Positions 30,268 to 38,115 are shown, counted from the stretch's first letter. The stretch is 64,000 nt of DNA from Pseudomonas weihenstephanensis (GCF_001043055.1 NZ_JYLF01000002.1:124001-188000); one strand, 5' to 3'. The notes: a model not told the origin generated them from the sequence alone. A program made the numbers and translations.

Positions 30268-31050
30268 ATGCTTCTTCAGAGCCTCAATGCTTTTGCGCCC
30301 AATGACAGCCTCTGTGTTAATACGCGAGCAGGCCATGCGGTTCATGCATCTTTAAAAACTGGGGATAATTCACGTCCCGAGGACATAAGCGCGGCGTTCT
30401 CTAGGGGTGGGGTGCTGGTGCGCACGGTGCAATTGCCTCATGCCCATAAAGAGCTGCACCACTGTGGCATCAGCGTCGACAACGCCAGAAACTTACACGC
30501 CAGTGGCGCCAGTCAGCACGGCGGGTTACGCAAGTGGACATTGGCACACGCGAATCTCGTGCCCAATTATTTCGCAATGGGCCCCAACGTCACCGGTATG
30601 CCAAGGCATATGGCATTTTTGGCGCTGCCAGAAAAAGTTGGTCGGCATATTGTGGGCATTCATGAAAAAGACAACGCATCAGGTAATGTTGCACCGGATA
30701 TGTCTGTGATTCATGACGCAGATGCCCGTTTTCACTTGAATAAAATGCTGGCGAGTTTGATCAAGGAGCAGAACGTGCGGCAGAGCGAGCGGCTGGAAAA
30801 TAATGAAGTGCAAACGGTGGGCATTGAACCCGGCGCGATCGCGGGACTGCTTTTTTACCCCGTACCGTCCAAACCTGATTGGCTTGCGGCCAGAGCAGAC
30901 TTTCAGAAAGTCATTGATAAAGGAGGGCCTGAGTTTGCAGGAAGAGCATTCCCTGTATTTACCTATCAGCAGGATGAGGGAACTCAGGTGCCCGCGTTAA
31001 AGCTGCTCGACACCCTCGTTAAAAGGGAACGTGAGGCCCATGAGGAGTAG
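30268..31050 (+). CDS. Unrecognised 260-aa protein
   Basis: I do not recognise this family. The protein is soluble-looking (no signal peptide or membrane segment), His-rich in its first half (HAHKELHHCG near 58-67), with a central GPNVTGMPRHMAFLALP (about 105-121) and a C-terminal charged helix. AGAGG lies just upstream of the ATG. Base composition is lower in GC than neighbours. Low GC, isolation and no recognised domain suggest an accessory gene, for instance an effector or a toxin-like factor, but nothing in the sequence proves this. Confidence 0.65.
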   Translation: MLLQSLNAFAPNDSLCVNTRAGHAVHASLKTGDNSRPEDISAAFSRGGVLVRTVQLPHAHKELHHCGISVDNARNLHASGASQHGGLRKWTLAHANLVPNYFAMGPNVTGMPRHMAFLALPEKVGRHIVGIHEKDNASGNVAPDMSVIHDADARFHLNKMLASLIKEQNVRQSERLENNEVQTVGIEPGAIAGLLFYPVPSKPDWLAARADFQKVIDKGGPEFAGRAFPVFTYQQDEGTQVPALKLLDTLVKREREAHEE

Positions 31051-31085
31051 ACTCGCCAGACTTATTTTCGGCTTTGGGCTTTCTG

Positions 31086-32030
31086 ATGCCTGTGATGACA
31101 GATATTGAACGCACTGTAGCGGCTGCTGCTGACCCTTTAGAGCAGGACGGCCTTTATCCGATCCGTGAAGTGTCGCGCCTGACCGGTATCAACCCGGTCA
31201 CGCTGCGCGCCTGGGAGCGTCGTTATGGCTTAATCCAGCCAAAACGCACCGAAAGTGGGCACAGGCTGTACTCCGTGACCGATATTGAGACAGTGCGACA
31301 GGTTCAAGGGTGGATCGAGCGCGGTGTTTCAGTCAGCAAAGTGGGCGAGTTATTGACGCGTAGTGTCAACCCCACGCCTGCTCAACCCAGTGCCCAAACG
31401 GATGAATACTCACAGTGGCAGTCCCGCATTGGTGCCGTGCTCACGGCCTTTGATGAGCCTGAACTCGAACGTCTTTACGGACAGGTTTTTTCCAGCTACC
31501 CGCTCAAAACCGTATTTCATGAGATTTTCTTGCCGCTCTGGCAGCGTTTATTGCGCGTGCAAGATGAGTTTGGTCGCACCAGTGAATGGCTGTTGCTGGA
31601 CCGCTTTTTACGCGGTCGTGTTCAGCACCGTCTGCAATTACAGGTTGTAGCTGCGCCGGCGCAGTGTGTGGTGCTCGTGGCCTTGCCAGAGTTGTGCCAC
31701 GAATTGCAGTTGCTGGTGACGGGGTTGTTGCTGGCGCGTAATGATCGAGTTGTCAGGGTTTTGGCCATCGGGCAGCCGCTGGAAGAACTGTCGCTGGTAT
31801 GTGAAAAAATCCGCCCCCAAGCGGTTGTGCTATTGGGTACCCGCGCCCTGAGTGCGGCGCGCCTTCAACGTTTGCTGAGGCTGACGCAACCCCTCAACAG
31901 TGCGGTCTGGTTGGCTGGCGAAGCGTCGGATCTGGCCTGCGAAGCATTGATGGCGTCCTCCATCGGGTGCTTGGGCAGTGAGGCGAGTGTGATGAGCCAG
32001 CGTCTGGATATCTCTCTGAAGGGCGTTTGA
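31086..32030 (+). CDS. LitR-like MerR regulator without recognisable B12 motifs
   Basis: MerR-family regulator with LitR/CarH architecture: an N-terminal winged helix (YPIREVSRLTGINPVTLRAW; about 24-93 from ATG 31086) and a C-terminal region shaped like the cobalamin-binding domain (helical bundle then Rossmann). In CarH the sensor needs a W-x9-EH motif and a DxHxxG motif. Here the helix reads WQRLLRVQDEF and the loop NDRVVRVLAIG, so both histidines are missing. It therefore probably does not bind adenosylcobalamin and may take its signal from the LOV protein at 32699. Start could also be ATG 31095. Confidence 0.82.
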   Translation: MPVMTDIERTVAAAADPLEQDGLYPIREVSRLTGINPVTLRAWERRYGLIQPKRTESGHRLYSVTDIETVRQVQGWIERGVSVSKVGELLTRSVNPTPAQPSAQTDEYSQWQSRIGAVLTAFDEPELERLYGQVFSSYPLKTVFHEIFLPLWQRLLRVQDEFGRTSEWLLLDRFLRGRVQHRLQLQVVAAPAQCVVLVALPELCHELQLLVTGLLLARNDRVVRVLAIGQPLEELSLVCEKIRPQAVVLLGTRALSAARLQRLLRLTQPLNSAVWLAGEASDLACEALMASSIGCLGSEASVMSQRLDISLKGV

Positions 32031-32032
32031 AT

Positions 32033-32638
32033 CTAAACGTGCAGCGCGGGGTGGGCCAGGCGGTGTTGTTGCAGGATGAACTGGCGCAAGCGTTCGGTTT
32101 CGCCCTGGTCGCGTTGACTTAACCGATAGGCGTACAGGCCCAGTTCGGTTTGGCGTTCGAGCGTGCCGTGCACCGCAATGCGTTCATAGCCGGTGGGGCT
32201 GAACCACTGAGCGAACTGGCGCGGAGGGCGGGTGTCGTTGCGTACCTTGATCAACAAACCCTTGAACGACACTTCAGTGACCCACAAGTGGCCGCTGCGC
32301 CCGCGCACATTTTCCAGGGCTACCGGTTCGGGCAGTGTCAAACGCCACGGGCGCACCATCGGCCCGTCTTCAAAAATGCTCGGCGCGCCCAATTGCAGAT
32401 GTTGGGCATGAAATTCGTCTTCAACCAAACGCAGCGGAAAGCTCATTTGCTGATTAGCGAATTGAGCCTGAATCGTGACTTGCTCATGGGCGGCCAGGCG
32501 GGTCAGCAGATCGCGTATTTGCGACACCCCATTTACCAGCAGACTCGACGAAGCATCCCGCTGATTAAGCAGCGGGTTTTGATGCATGGTCTGGATAAAA
32601 TCCAACTCGTCTTGAGTCAGAAGGGCATCGTGCGACAT
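32033..32638 (-). CDS. PilZ-like protein, degenerate motif
   Basis: 201-aa soluble protein resembling PilZ/YcgR-type c-di-GMP proteins. It has a RPWRL segment near 97-101 and TEVSFKG near 122-128, where PilZ domains carry RxxxR and (D/N)xSxxG. The acidic first residue of the second motif is Glu, not Asp/Asn, so ligand binding is uncertain. It lies 60 bp after the LOV gene on the same strand and is convergent with the MerR regulator (2-bp gap). Confidence 0.6.
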   Translation of the reverse strand: MSHDALLTQDELDFIQTMHQNPLLNQRDASSSLLVNGVSQIRDLLTRLAAHEQVTIQAQFANQQMSFPLRLVEDEFHAQHLQLGAPSIFEDGPMVRPWRLTLPEPVALENVRGRSGHLWVTEVSFKGLLIKVRNDTRPPRQFAQWFSPTGYERIAVHGTLERQTELGLYAYRLSQRDQGETERLRQFILQQHRLAHPALHV

Positions 32639-32698
32639 GGTGTAACTCGGTTTTTTTGGCAGATGAAAGTCGTAACTGTTTACAACAGACCATCATTT

Positions 32699-33166
32699 TT
32701 ACGTTTTGTTGAGGCCGCTCGTCGCCTTGAGTGTTTGCAGCTCTGCGGTCAGGGCCGCCAGCTGGGCTTCTAGCTGCGCCACTCGTTGTTCTGCTTTGAC
32801 CTGTTGGCTGACATCTTTTTGCACGCCAATAAAATACGTCAGTTGATCGCTTTCATTGAACACCGGGGTAATCGACAGTTCGTTCCAGAAATGCGTGCCA
32901 TCCTTGCGATAGTTACGCAGCCGCTGGCGGGTCGGTTGACCGTTGGCGACCGCTTCGCGGATCAATTGCAGTGCGTGTTGATCGCGATCGCCCGCCTGCA
33001 AAAAGCGGCAATCCTGGTACAGAATTTCGTCACGGCTATAACCGGTGAGGGTTTCGAAAGCGCTGTTCGCGTAAATCAGAATGGTGTCATCACCTTCCCG
33101 CTCGGCGACCACGATGCCGTCCTGGGATGCGTCGACCATGCGTTGCAGCAAGCGTGCGTTGATCAT
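32699..33166 (-). CDS. Short LOV blue-light photoreceptor
   Basis: 155-aa flavin-binding LOV protein with no output domain, very like PpSB1-LOV of P. putida. The core LOV/PAS fold starts at residue 1 (MVDASQDGIVVAE), with the photoactive cysteine Cys53 in YQDCRFLQ, the FMN-contacting RLRNYRKDGTHFWNEL (about 85-100), and IGVQKDVSQQV then a C-terminal coiled helix (J-alpha, about 120-150). Blue light would form a cysteinyl-flavin adduct and change the dimer. With no effector domain it must act on a partner; the LitR-like regulator nearby is the obvious candidate (inferred from P. putida work on LOV-LitR pairs). Confidence 0.9.
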   Translation of the reverse strand: MINARLLQRMVDASQDGIVVAEREGDDTILIYANSAFETLTGYSRDEILYQDCRFLQAGDRDQHALQLIREAVANGQPTRQRLRNYRKDGTHFWNELSITPVFNESDQLTYFIGVQKDVSQQVKAEQRVAQLEAQLAALTAELQTLKATSGLNKT

Positions 33167-33391
33167 TGAACCGCTCTTCTGAAAGTGGGGAATCCTTTAC
33201 GGATGCATGTTTTTGACTGACGGCAAGCGCGACCTCGCCAAACGGACGATAAACCAGTGATTGATCGCCAGATTGTCGCCAGCGGTGTTCTGCATTCTAA
33301 GACATCGGTGATAGCTGTCCACGTGCCATCACCGAAACGCCGTCTCACCTGTTAATATCCCGGCCTTTTAGTCAGTAACAGGATCAGATTG

Positions 33392-33847
33392 ATGAAAGTC
33401 GCCATCCTATGTGGCTCGGTGTACGGCACCGCAGAAGAAGTTGCTCGTAATGCCAGGCAACTGCTGACGGATGCCGGGTTTGAAGTCTTGCTTAACCCGC
33501 GTGCAACCTTGGCCGATGTTCAAGCATTTGCCCCCGATGCCTTTTTGGCGGTCACCTCGACCACGGGTATGGGTGAGTTGCCGGACAACCTGATGCCGCT
33601 TTACAGCCAGATTCGCGATCAGCTACCGGCGCCCTGGCGTGGCTTGCCGGGTGCGGTCATCGCGCTGGGCGACGCAAGCTACGGCGACACGTACTGCGGC
33701 GGCGGCGAACAGATGCGCGAGCTATTTACCGAACTGGGCGTGCAGGAGGTGCTATCCATGCTGCGCCTGGATGCCAGCGAAACTGTAACGCCTGAAATTG
33801 ACAGTGAGCCTTGGCTTGTTGATTTCATCCGAGTGCTGAAGCTGTAA
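33392..33847 (+). CDS. Flavodoxin-like protein (MioC-type)
   Basis: 151-aa FMN-binding flavodoxin of the MioC type. I chose ATG 33392 (AGGA eight bases before) over TTG 33389. The phosphate-binding loop GSVYGTAEEVARN (about 8-20) and the FMN loops TSTTGMGELPDN (about 55-66) and LGDASYGDTYCGGG are present. It may serve as a low-potential electron carrier. The 3' end overlaps the convergent LysR gene by 23 bp. Confidence 0.88.
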   Translation: MKVAILCGSVYGTAEEVARNARQLLTDAGFEVLLNPRATLADVQAFAPDAFLAVTSTTGMGELPDNLMPLYSQIRDQLPAPWRGLPGAVIALGDASYGDTYCGGGEQMRELFTELGVQEVLSMLRLDASETVTPEIDSEPWLVDFIRVLKL

Positions 33848-34724
33848 CCGGCCGCTCGCGCAACAACTCCAGCCAGGCGTGAGCGGCACGCGACAGATAC
33901 GCGCCCTCGCGCCAGATAAAGGCGATGTCCCAGCGCAGATCATCCGGCGCAATGAGTTTTAGCCTCACCACGCCGGGGCGCACCAGCCCGCGCGCGACGA
34001 CGCTGGGCAACAATACGACGCCTTGGCCGGCTGCCACCAGCGCCACCAAAAAATCAGATTGCCCGCTGCGACCACCTTCCTTGGGGGTAAAGCCCATTTG
34101 CTGGCAAGCCTGGAGCAAACGATCATTGAGTACGAAACTGCGCTGATACAGCAGAAACGGTGTTTCAGCCAACTGCTCCAGTCGCACACTGCCATCTTCT
34201 GCCAGTGGATGATCGATGGGCAGTAAGGCATCCAGCGGTTCATCGCAAAACGGTTGGTAGGCAAAGGCCGGATTGTTGGGCGTCAAACTGCCACCTATCT
34301 CCAGCTCGCCGCTTAACACCGCTTGCTCGACCACCAGGCTACCGCCTTCGAGCAATTGCACCTGAATGTTGGGGTAGCGTCGGCGGTATTCGGCAAACAG
34401 CCCGGCGAACAGCGCATCACTGCCCAATAGCGGCAGGCCCAGACGCAATTCGCCCCGCGTCAAATGACTCAAGTCATCGAGTTCACTCAACAACTCTTTT
34501 TGCAAACGCAACATGCCTTCTGCCCGTTGCAGCACCACATTGCCCGCTGCGGTCAGCCGTACATGTGAGCCCAAACGGTCAAATACAGGCGTGCCCAGGC
34601 TTTGTTCGAGCTGAGCCACTTGTTTGCTCACCGCCGATTGACTGATATGCAAGGTGTGCGCGGCCTGGGTGAACCCACCGAGGCGGGCGACTTCAACGAA
34701 GGTACGAAGTTGTTTGAATTCCAT
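33825..34724 (-). CDS. LysR-family regulator, probable CidR-like
   Basis: 299-aa LysR regulator from ATG 34724 (homology begins MEFKQLRTFVEVARLG). The N-terminal winged helix (1-62) carries SQSAVSKQVAQLEQSLG and the co-inducer domain covers the rest. It is divergent from cidA-cidB across about 100 bp, so it probably controls them. In Firmicutes and other bacteria CidR answers to acetate/overflow metabolism; the same signal here would be an inference. Confidence 0.85.
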   Translation of the reverse strand: MEFKQLRTFVEVARLGGFTQAAHTLHISQSAVSKQVAQLEQSLGTPVFDRLGSHVRLTAAGNVVLQRAEGMLRLQKELLSELDDLSHLTRGELRLGLPLLGSDALFAGLFAEYRRRYPNIQVQLLEGGSLVVEQAVLSGELEIGGSLTPNNPAFAYQPFCDEPLDALLPIDHPLAEDGSVRLEQLAETPFLLYQRSFVLNDRLLQACQQMGFTPKEGGRSGQSDFLVALVAAGQGVVLLPSVVARGLVRPGVVRLKLIAPDDLRWDIAFIWREGAYLSRAAHAWLELLRERPVTASALG

Positions 34725-34823
34725 TGAATGAATTCCATTTTGGAATGACTGCCAGTCTAACAATTCGTTTTCGAGATGGAAGAGGGGTCTTTACACTGAA
34801 GGCCTGTCTGGGATGGAAACAAA

Positions 34824-35210
34824 ATGAAACGCTTCGATGTAAAACGCTTGGGTCGACTGGTCACTGAAATCGTTGTTCTGCTGGCCATCTATTTTGCCGG
34901 GTGTCAGATTGCCAGCGGCTTGCAGCTACCCATACCGGGTGGCGTGGTGGGCATGGCGCTGTTGCTGCTGGCTTTCGCGTTGGGCTGGGTCAAGCCTGCG
35001 GCGTTGCAGCTGGGAGCGGGCGTGCTGATGGCCGAAATGCTGCTGTTTTTTATTCCGGCCCTGATGAGCCTGCTCGACTACGGCATATTGGTGCGTGATG
35101 AAGGCTGGCGCATTTTGCTGGTGATTGGTGTCAGTACGTTGCTGGTGATGGTGGTGACGGCGTTTACCGTGGAAGCGGTGTGCCGCTGGAGGTTACGCCA
35201 TGAAGTTTGA
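34824..35210 (+). CDS. cidA: CidA/LrgA holin-like protein
   Basis: 128-aa membrane protein with four hydrophobic segments, of the LrgA/CidA family, known as holin-like modulators of murein hydrolase export or as small-metabolite transport partners. Conserved IPGGVVGMALLLLAF near 38-52 is the family hallmark. It overlaps cidB by 11 bp. Regulation is probably by the divergent LysR gene. Confidence 0.88.
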   Translation: MKRFDVKRLGRLVTEIVVLLAIYFAGCQIASGLQLPIPGGVVGMALLLLAFALGWVKPAALQLGAGVLMAEMLLFFIPALMSLLDYGILVRDEGWRILLVIGVSTLLVMVVTAFTVEAVCRWRLRHEV

Positions 35211-35886
35211 ATGGATGCCGATGTTCTGGTTGCTCTTCACACTTGCCACCTATGGCCTGAGCCGCTGGTTATACCGGCGCACGGGTCGCTATCTGTTGTC
35301 CCCGTTGATTCTGGTGCCCGCTTTACTGCTCGCGGTGGCTGTACCGCTGCACACCGCGTACGCCGAATACTCCAGCAACACCCATTGGTTGATGCTGGTA
35401 TTGGGCCCGGTAACCGTGGCGTTTGCGGTGCCTATCTGGCAGCAGCGTAAATTGCTGGCCAAACATTGGGTGGCGCTGTTGATGGGCATGTTGGCGGGCA
35501 GTGCTGTGTCCATTGGCAGTTCATTCTGGCTGGCCAAGGCGCTGTCGCTAGACACCTCGCTGACCCTGTCGCTGGTGCCGCGCTCCATCACCACGCCGTT
35601 TGCCATGCCGCTGGCGCAGGACTTGGGTGGCATCCCAGAACTGACGGCGGTGTTCGTGATGTTTACTGGTGTGTTTGGTGCGCTGCTAGGCGGCGTGTTG
35701 CTCAAATGGCTACCGTTGCGCAGCAGCCTGGCGCGGGGCGCTTTATTTGGTATCGGGGCGCACGGTGCAGGTGTCAGTCGTGCTCGTGAGGTGGGCAGCG
35801 AAGAAGGCTCTGTTGCGGGGCTGGTGATGGTGCTCACAGGTATTCTCAACCTGTTTGCCGCCCCGTTACTGGCGATGTTGCTGTAG
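35200..35886 (+). CDS. cidB: CidB/LrgB family membrane protein
   Basis: 228-aa polytopic protein of the LrgB/CidB family with about six to seven membrane segments. Conserved LVPRSITTPFAMPLAQDLGGIPELTAVFV (near 126-154) is the signature. Its start overlaps cidA by 11 bp, so the pair forms one operon. Actual substrate or effect in Pseudomonas is unsettled. Confidence 0.9.
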   Translation: MKFEWMPMFWLLFTLATYGLSRWLYRRTGRYLLSPLILVPALLLAVAVPLHTAYAEYSSNTHWLMLVLGPVTVAFAVPIWQQRKLLAKHWVALLMGMLAGSAVSIGSSFWLAKALSLDTSLTLSLVPRSITTPFAMPLAQDLGGIPELTAVFVMFTGVFGALLGGVLLKWLPLRSSLARGALFGIGAHGAGVSRAREVGSEEGSVAGLVMVLTGILNLFAAPLLAMLL

Positions 35887-35944
35887 CACCGCCGACCGTG
35901 GCGTGTGTCGGCACTCGCGATGCATTCGCCTTAAATCGCGCGCA

Positions 35945-35974
35945 TAAAAAAGGCCGCTGTAAATACAGCGGCCA
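35945..35974 (-). terminator. Orphan minus-strand terminator
   Basis: Plus-strand AAAAAAGGCCGCTGTAAATA then CAGCGGCC reads on the minus strand as GGCCGCTG-loop-CAGCGGCC followed by T6. It is a textbook intrinsic terminator for minus-strand RNA, yet no minus-strand gene lies to its right before hmgR at 37233. With no T-run on the plus strand it is not a cidB terminator. Confidence 0.75.
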
Positions 35975-36160
35975 AGGAAGACGTTCGATCAAGGAGCTAC
36001 AAATCAACGTCAGGGTGAACCCGGTTGCTTCTTGGCCTGTCAGGGCCAAGTGCTGAATAAAACCGACGCAGGCATGCGCACTCGTCAGTCGGGACGCTTA
36101 AGGCATGTGCCTGAAACGTGCGACAAGAATAAAGTCTGGTTGTTAATGGAGTAAGCCCAC
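35945..36160 (-). ncRNA. Candidate small RNA
   Basis: Reading the minus strand leftward, a perfect hairpin CTTGGCC/GGCCAAG (36031-36050) and then the terminator hairpin (35951-35972) with a U-run give a small-RNA-like 3' end. The 493-bp gap between cidB and the next gene (35887-36379) has no credible coding frame. A minus-strand 5' end near 36120-36160 is assumed only from a loose TATTCTT-like -10 (minus strand near 36130). The 5' limit is therefore a guess. Confidence 0.4.
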
Positions 36161-36379
36161 TTCAAGACAATCTCTGTTACAGCTTTGGCAATAGTGAAAT
36201 CCTCTCTCAACCTCTCTGGCTCAGGCTTCGTGGGGCTCTTTGCGTGTGAGCGAAACGATAAATATGCAGTGCGCCGTTTAATCGTGAGCGGCGCTTAATA
36301 CGTCATCGAAAAATTTCTGTCTGCACAACGACTTTCAGCATGAGGCTGGATGGCAGACCGCATAAAAAGGAGTTTTACC

Positions 36380-36754
36380 TTGAACAAGACAGAAGAACAT
36401 ATCCATTCCACAGGGGCATTCGCTCTCAAACCAAGCCCTGAAATTGATGCACGTGTGCGCGAGTTCTTGAACCAGCAACTGGCGCAATATGAAGCGGACA
36501 GCCAGCGTCTTTTCATTACCACGGTTCATAGCGCCGTTAATCCTGTGGTGACGTTTAGTCAGGACCTGAATGCGTTGGGTAACGACACGCTGGAGTGGGG
36601 CGAGGTGCAGTCACACGATAGTGAGGTGACCGGTTGCTTTTCCGAACATGGGCGCTATGAAGAAACGCTTCGCGTGAGCCGTCCCTCAATTCGTGAGGTT
36701 GAAGGCCTCATGCAAAAACTTCTGGACCATGCCAAGGCTGACTGGAGCAACTGA
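36380..36754 (+). CDS. Small protein of unknown function, tandem copy 1
   Basis: 124 aa from TTG 36380, chosen because AAGGAG (36367-36372) lies seven bases before; an upstream ATG at 36350 lacks such a site. The sequence is soluble: a VREFLNQQLAQYEADSQRLFITTV segment (split near residue 30-53) and a C-terminal helix RPSIREVEGLMQKLL. It is clearly paralogous to the next gene. No known domain is recognised; the FLNQQL...VYI-like pattern loosely resembles the first module of the large protein at 55876. Confidence 0.7.
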   Translation: MNKTEEHIHSTGAFALKPSPEIDARVREFLNQQLAQYEADSQRLFITTVHSAVNPVVTFSQDLNALGNDTLEWGEVQSHDSEVTGCFSEHGRYEETLRVSRPSIREVEGLMQKLLDHAKADWSN

Positions 36755-36860
36755 TCCAGTGGCCTTTGTAACCCTCACCGGCACCCCGCTACTTTGGGGC
36801 GAATCGATCCCCGTAACAAAAGAGGTAAGGCCGGCACACGGTAATAACAGGAATTACACC

Positions 36861-37220
36861 ATGAATATTTTGAACGATGCTCCAACAGATCCACGCGTAT
36901 CAGGTTTGTTATACGAACGAGTGCGGGTATTTCTGAATAAAAAACTCGAACCGTTTGCGCTTAACAGTGCAGACGTTTACATCAACACAGTGGACGACCC
37001 GATCAATCAAAGACTGGTCTCCAGCCAGTCTCTTTACGAAGAGGCTATTGATTCACTGGAGCGTGGCAGCGAGCCTACGTACGTTCAGGGAATTACGTAC
37101 GTGTTTTCCCTGCCGTGGACGTTTGAGCAGGCGTATAGCCTGCGCAAACCATCACTGGATGATGTCGAGAAAATAATGCGCAGCCTGCTGGATGAGGCCA
37201 AACACCAGTGGCGCGTTTAA
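36861..37220 (+). CDS. Small protein of unknown function, tandem copy 2
   Basis: 119 aa from ATG 36861 (AGGAA seven bases upstream). It aligns with copy 1 along its length: VRVFLNKKLEPFAL and DVYINTV against VREFLNQQLAQYEA and RLFITTV, and KPSLDDVEKIMRSLLDEAKHQW against RPSIREVEGLMQKLLDHAKADW. Identity is moderate, so the duplication is old or has diverged fast. A 106-bp gap separates the copies. No export signal is visible. Function unknown. Confidence 0.72.
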   Translation: MNILNDAPTDPRVSGLLYERVRVFLNKKLEPFALNSADVYINTVDDPINQRLVSSQSLYEEAIDSLERGSEPTYVQGITYVFSLPWTFEQAYSLRKPSLDDVEKIMRSLLDEAKHQWRV

Positions 37221-37232
37221 TACCCGTGGGGG

Positions 37233-38027
37233 TTAGCCGGGTTGATAGCCCATTCGCCAACTGATGGCTCGACTGGTCGCGAGTACAAGCTTGGCTGCTG
37301 GCCCATTTTCATCGGCATGGAACACCGACGTGGGGCCGACAACGGTGAGCACCCCGGCCACTTTACCGGTGGCATCAAAGACCGGCGCCGATAACGCATC
37401 GACGCCGGGCATCAACAGGCCGTGTACAAAATGCAGGCCGCGTTCTCGTATTTCATTGCACAACTGCACGTAGGTTTCAGCTGATTGCAAAGGATGAACC
37501 GGCTCGGCATTAAACGCCTGCTCGCGCAACTCTGCGGTTTCACGGTCGGGCAAGTACGCATTGAATACCAGACCCGTAGACGAACTCAACAACGGCAGCA
37601 CCGACCCCAATTGTGTTACCACGGTCACTGCGCGTACGGCTGGCTCAATGTGGACCACGGTTGCGCCCTGATTGCCCCACACCGCCAAAAAGCAGGTTTC
37701 ATTCAAATCATCGCGTAGCTGCGAGAGCGGTAAGGCCGCGACTTTCACCACATCCATGCTATTGAGCGCTGCCAGGCCCACGCGCAACGCTTCGCGGCCC
37801 AGACCGTAATGGTTGGTGGCGGCATTCTGTTCCGCAAACCCGCTGGCAATCAGCGCCTGCAAATAGCGATGCACTTTGCTTGCAGGCATGTGTACGTGCT
37901 CGGCCAGGCGCGACAGCGAGGTGGCGGGCGACAGTTCGGCCAATGCTTTGAGAATGTCCGTACCAACCTCGGCAGAACGTACTTTTTGCTTGCCAGAACT
38001 GTCGGTGCTTTTGAGGGGCTTTTCCAT
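37233..38027 (-). CDS. hmgR: HmgR, IclR-family repressor of homogentisate genes
   Basis: 264-aa IclR-family regulator with an N-terminal winged helix (about 20-80; SLSRLAEHVHMPASKVHRYLQ) and a C-terminal ligand-binding domain. It is divergent from hmgA across a 163-bp gap that holds a strong double palindrome. In P. putida HmgR represses hmgABC and is released by homogentisate; the same role follows from context and family here. C-terminus is normal length. Confidence 0.92.
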   Translation of the reverse strand: MEKPLKSTDSSGKQKVRSAEVGTDILKALAELSPATSLSRLAEHVHMPASKVHRYLQALIASGFAEQNAATNHYGLGREALRVGLAALNSMDVVKVAALPLSQLRDDLNETCFLAVWGNQGATVVHIEPAVRAVTVVTQLGSVLPLLSSSTGLVFNAYLPDRETAELREQAFNAEPVHPLQSAETYVQLCNEIRERGLHFVHGLLMPGVDALSAPVFDATGKVAGVLTVVGPTSVFHADENGPAAKLVLATSRAISWRMGYQPG

Positions 38028-38089
38028 GGTGTCGCTTACATCTCGGGATCAATGGGCGTCTTTATAGCTTGACGCTTAATACCAATCAA

Positions 38090-38115
38090 ATTACGTTATG
38101 CGTAATCAGATTACG
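38090..38115. promoter_or_regulatory. Probable HmgR operator
   Basis: Two overlapping palindromes: ATTACG-TTATG-CGTAAT (38090-38106) and CGTAATC-A-GATTACG (38101-38115). They share the central CGTAAT half-site, so three half-sites run in series. Position between hmgR and hmgA and the known 17-bp palindromic operator of P. putida HmgR support the call. It likely controls hmgA and possibly hmgR itself. Confidence 0.8.

Noticed and set aside
35846..36049. 67-aa minus-strand frame across the terminator at 35945
   Set aside because: It runs through a strong terminator hairpin and into cidB, so it is not a likely gene; the region is better explained by an RNA structure.
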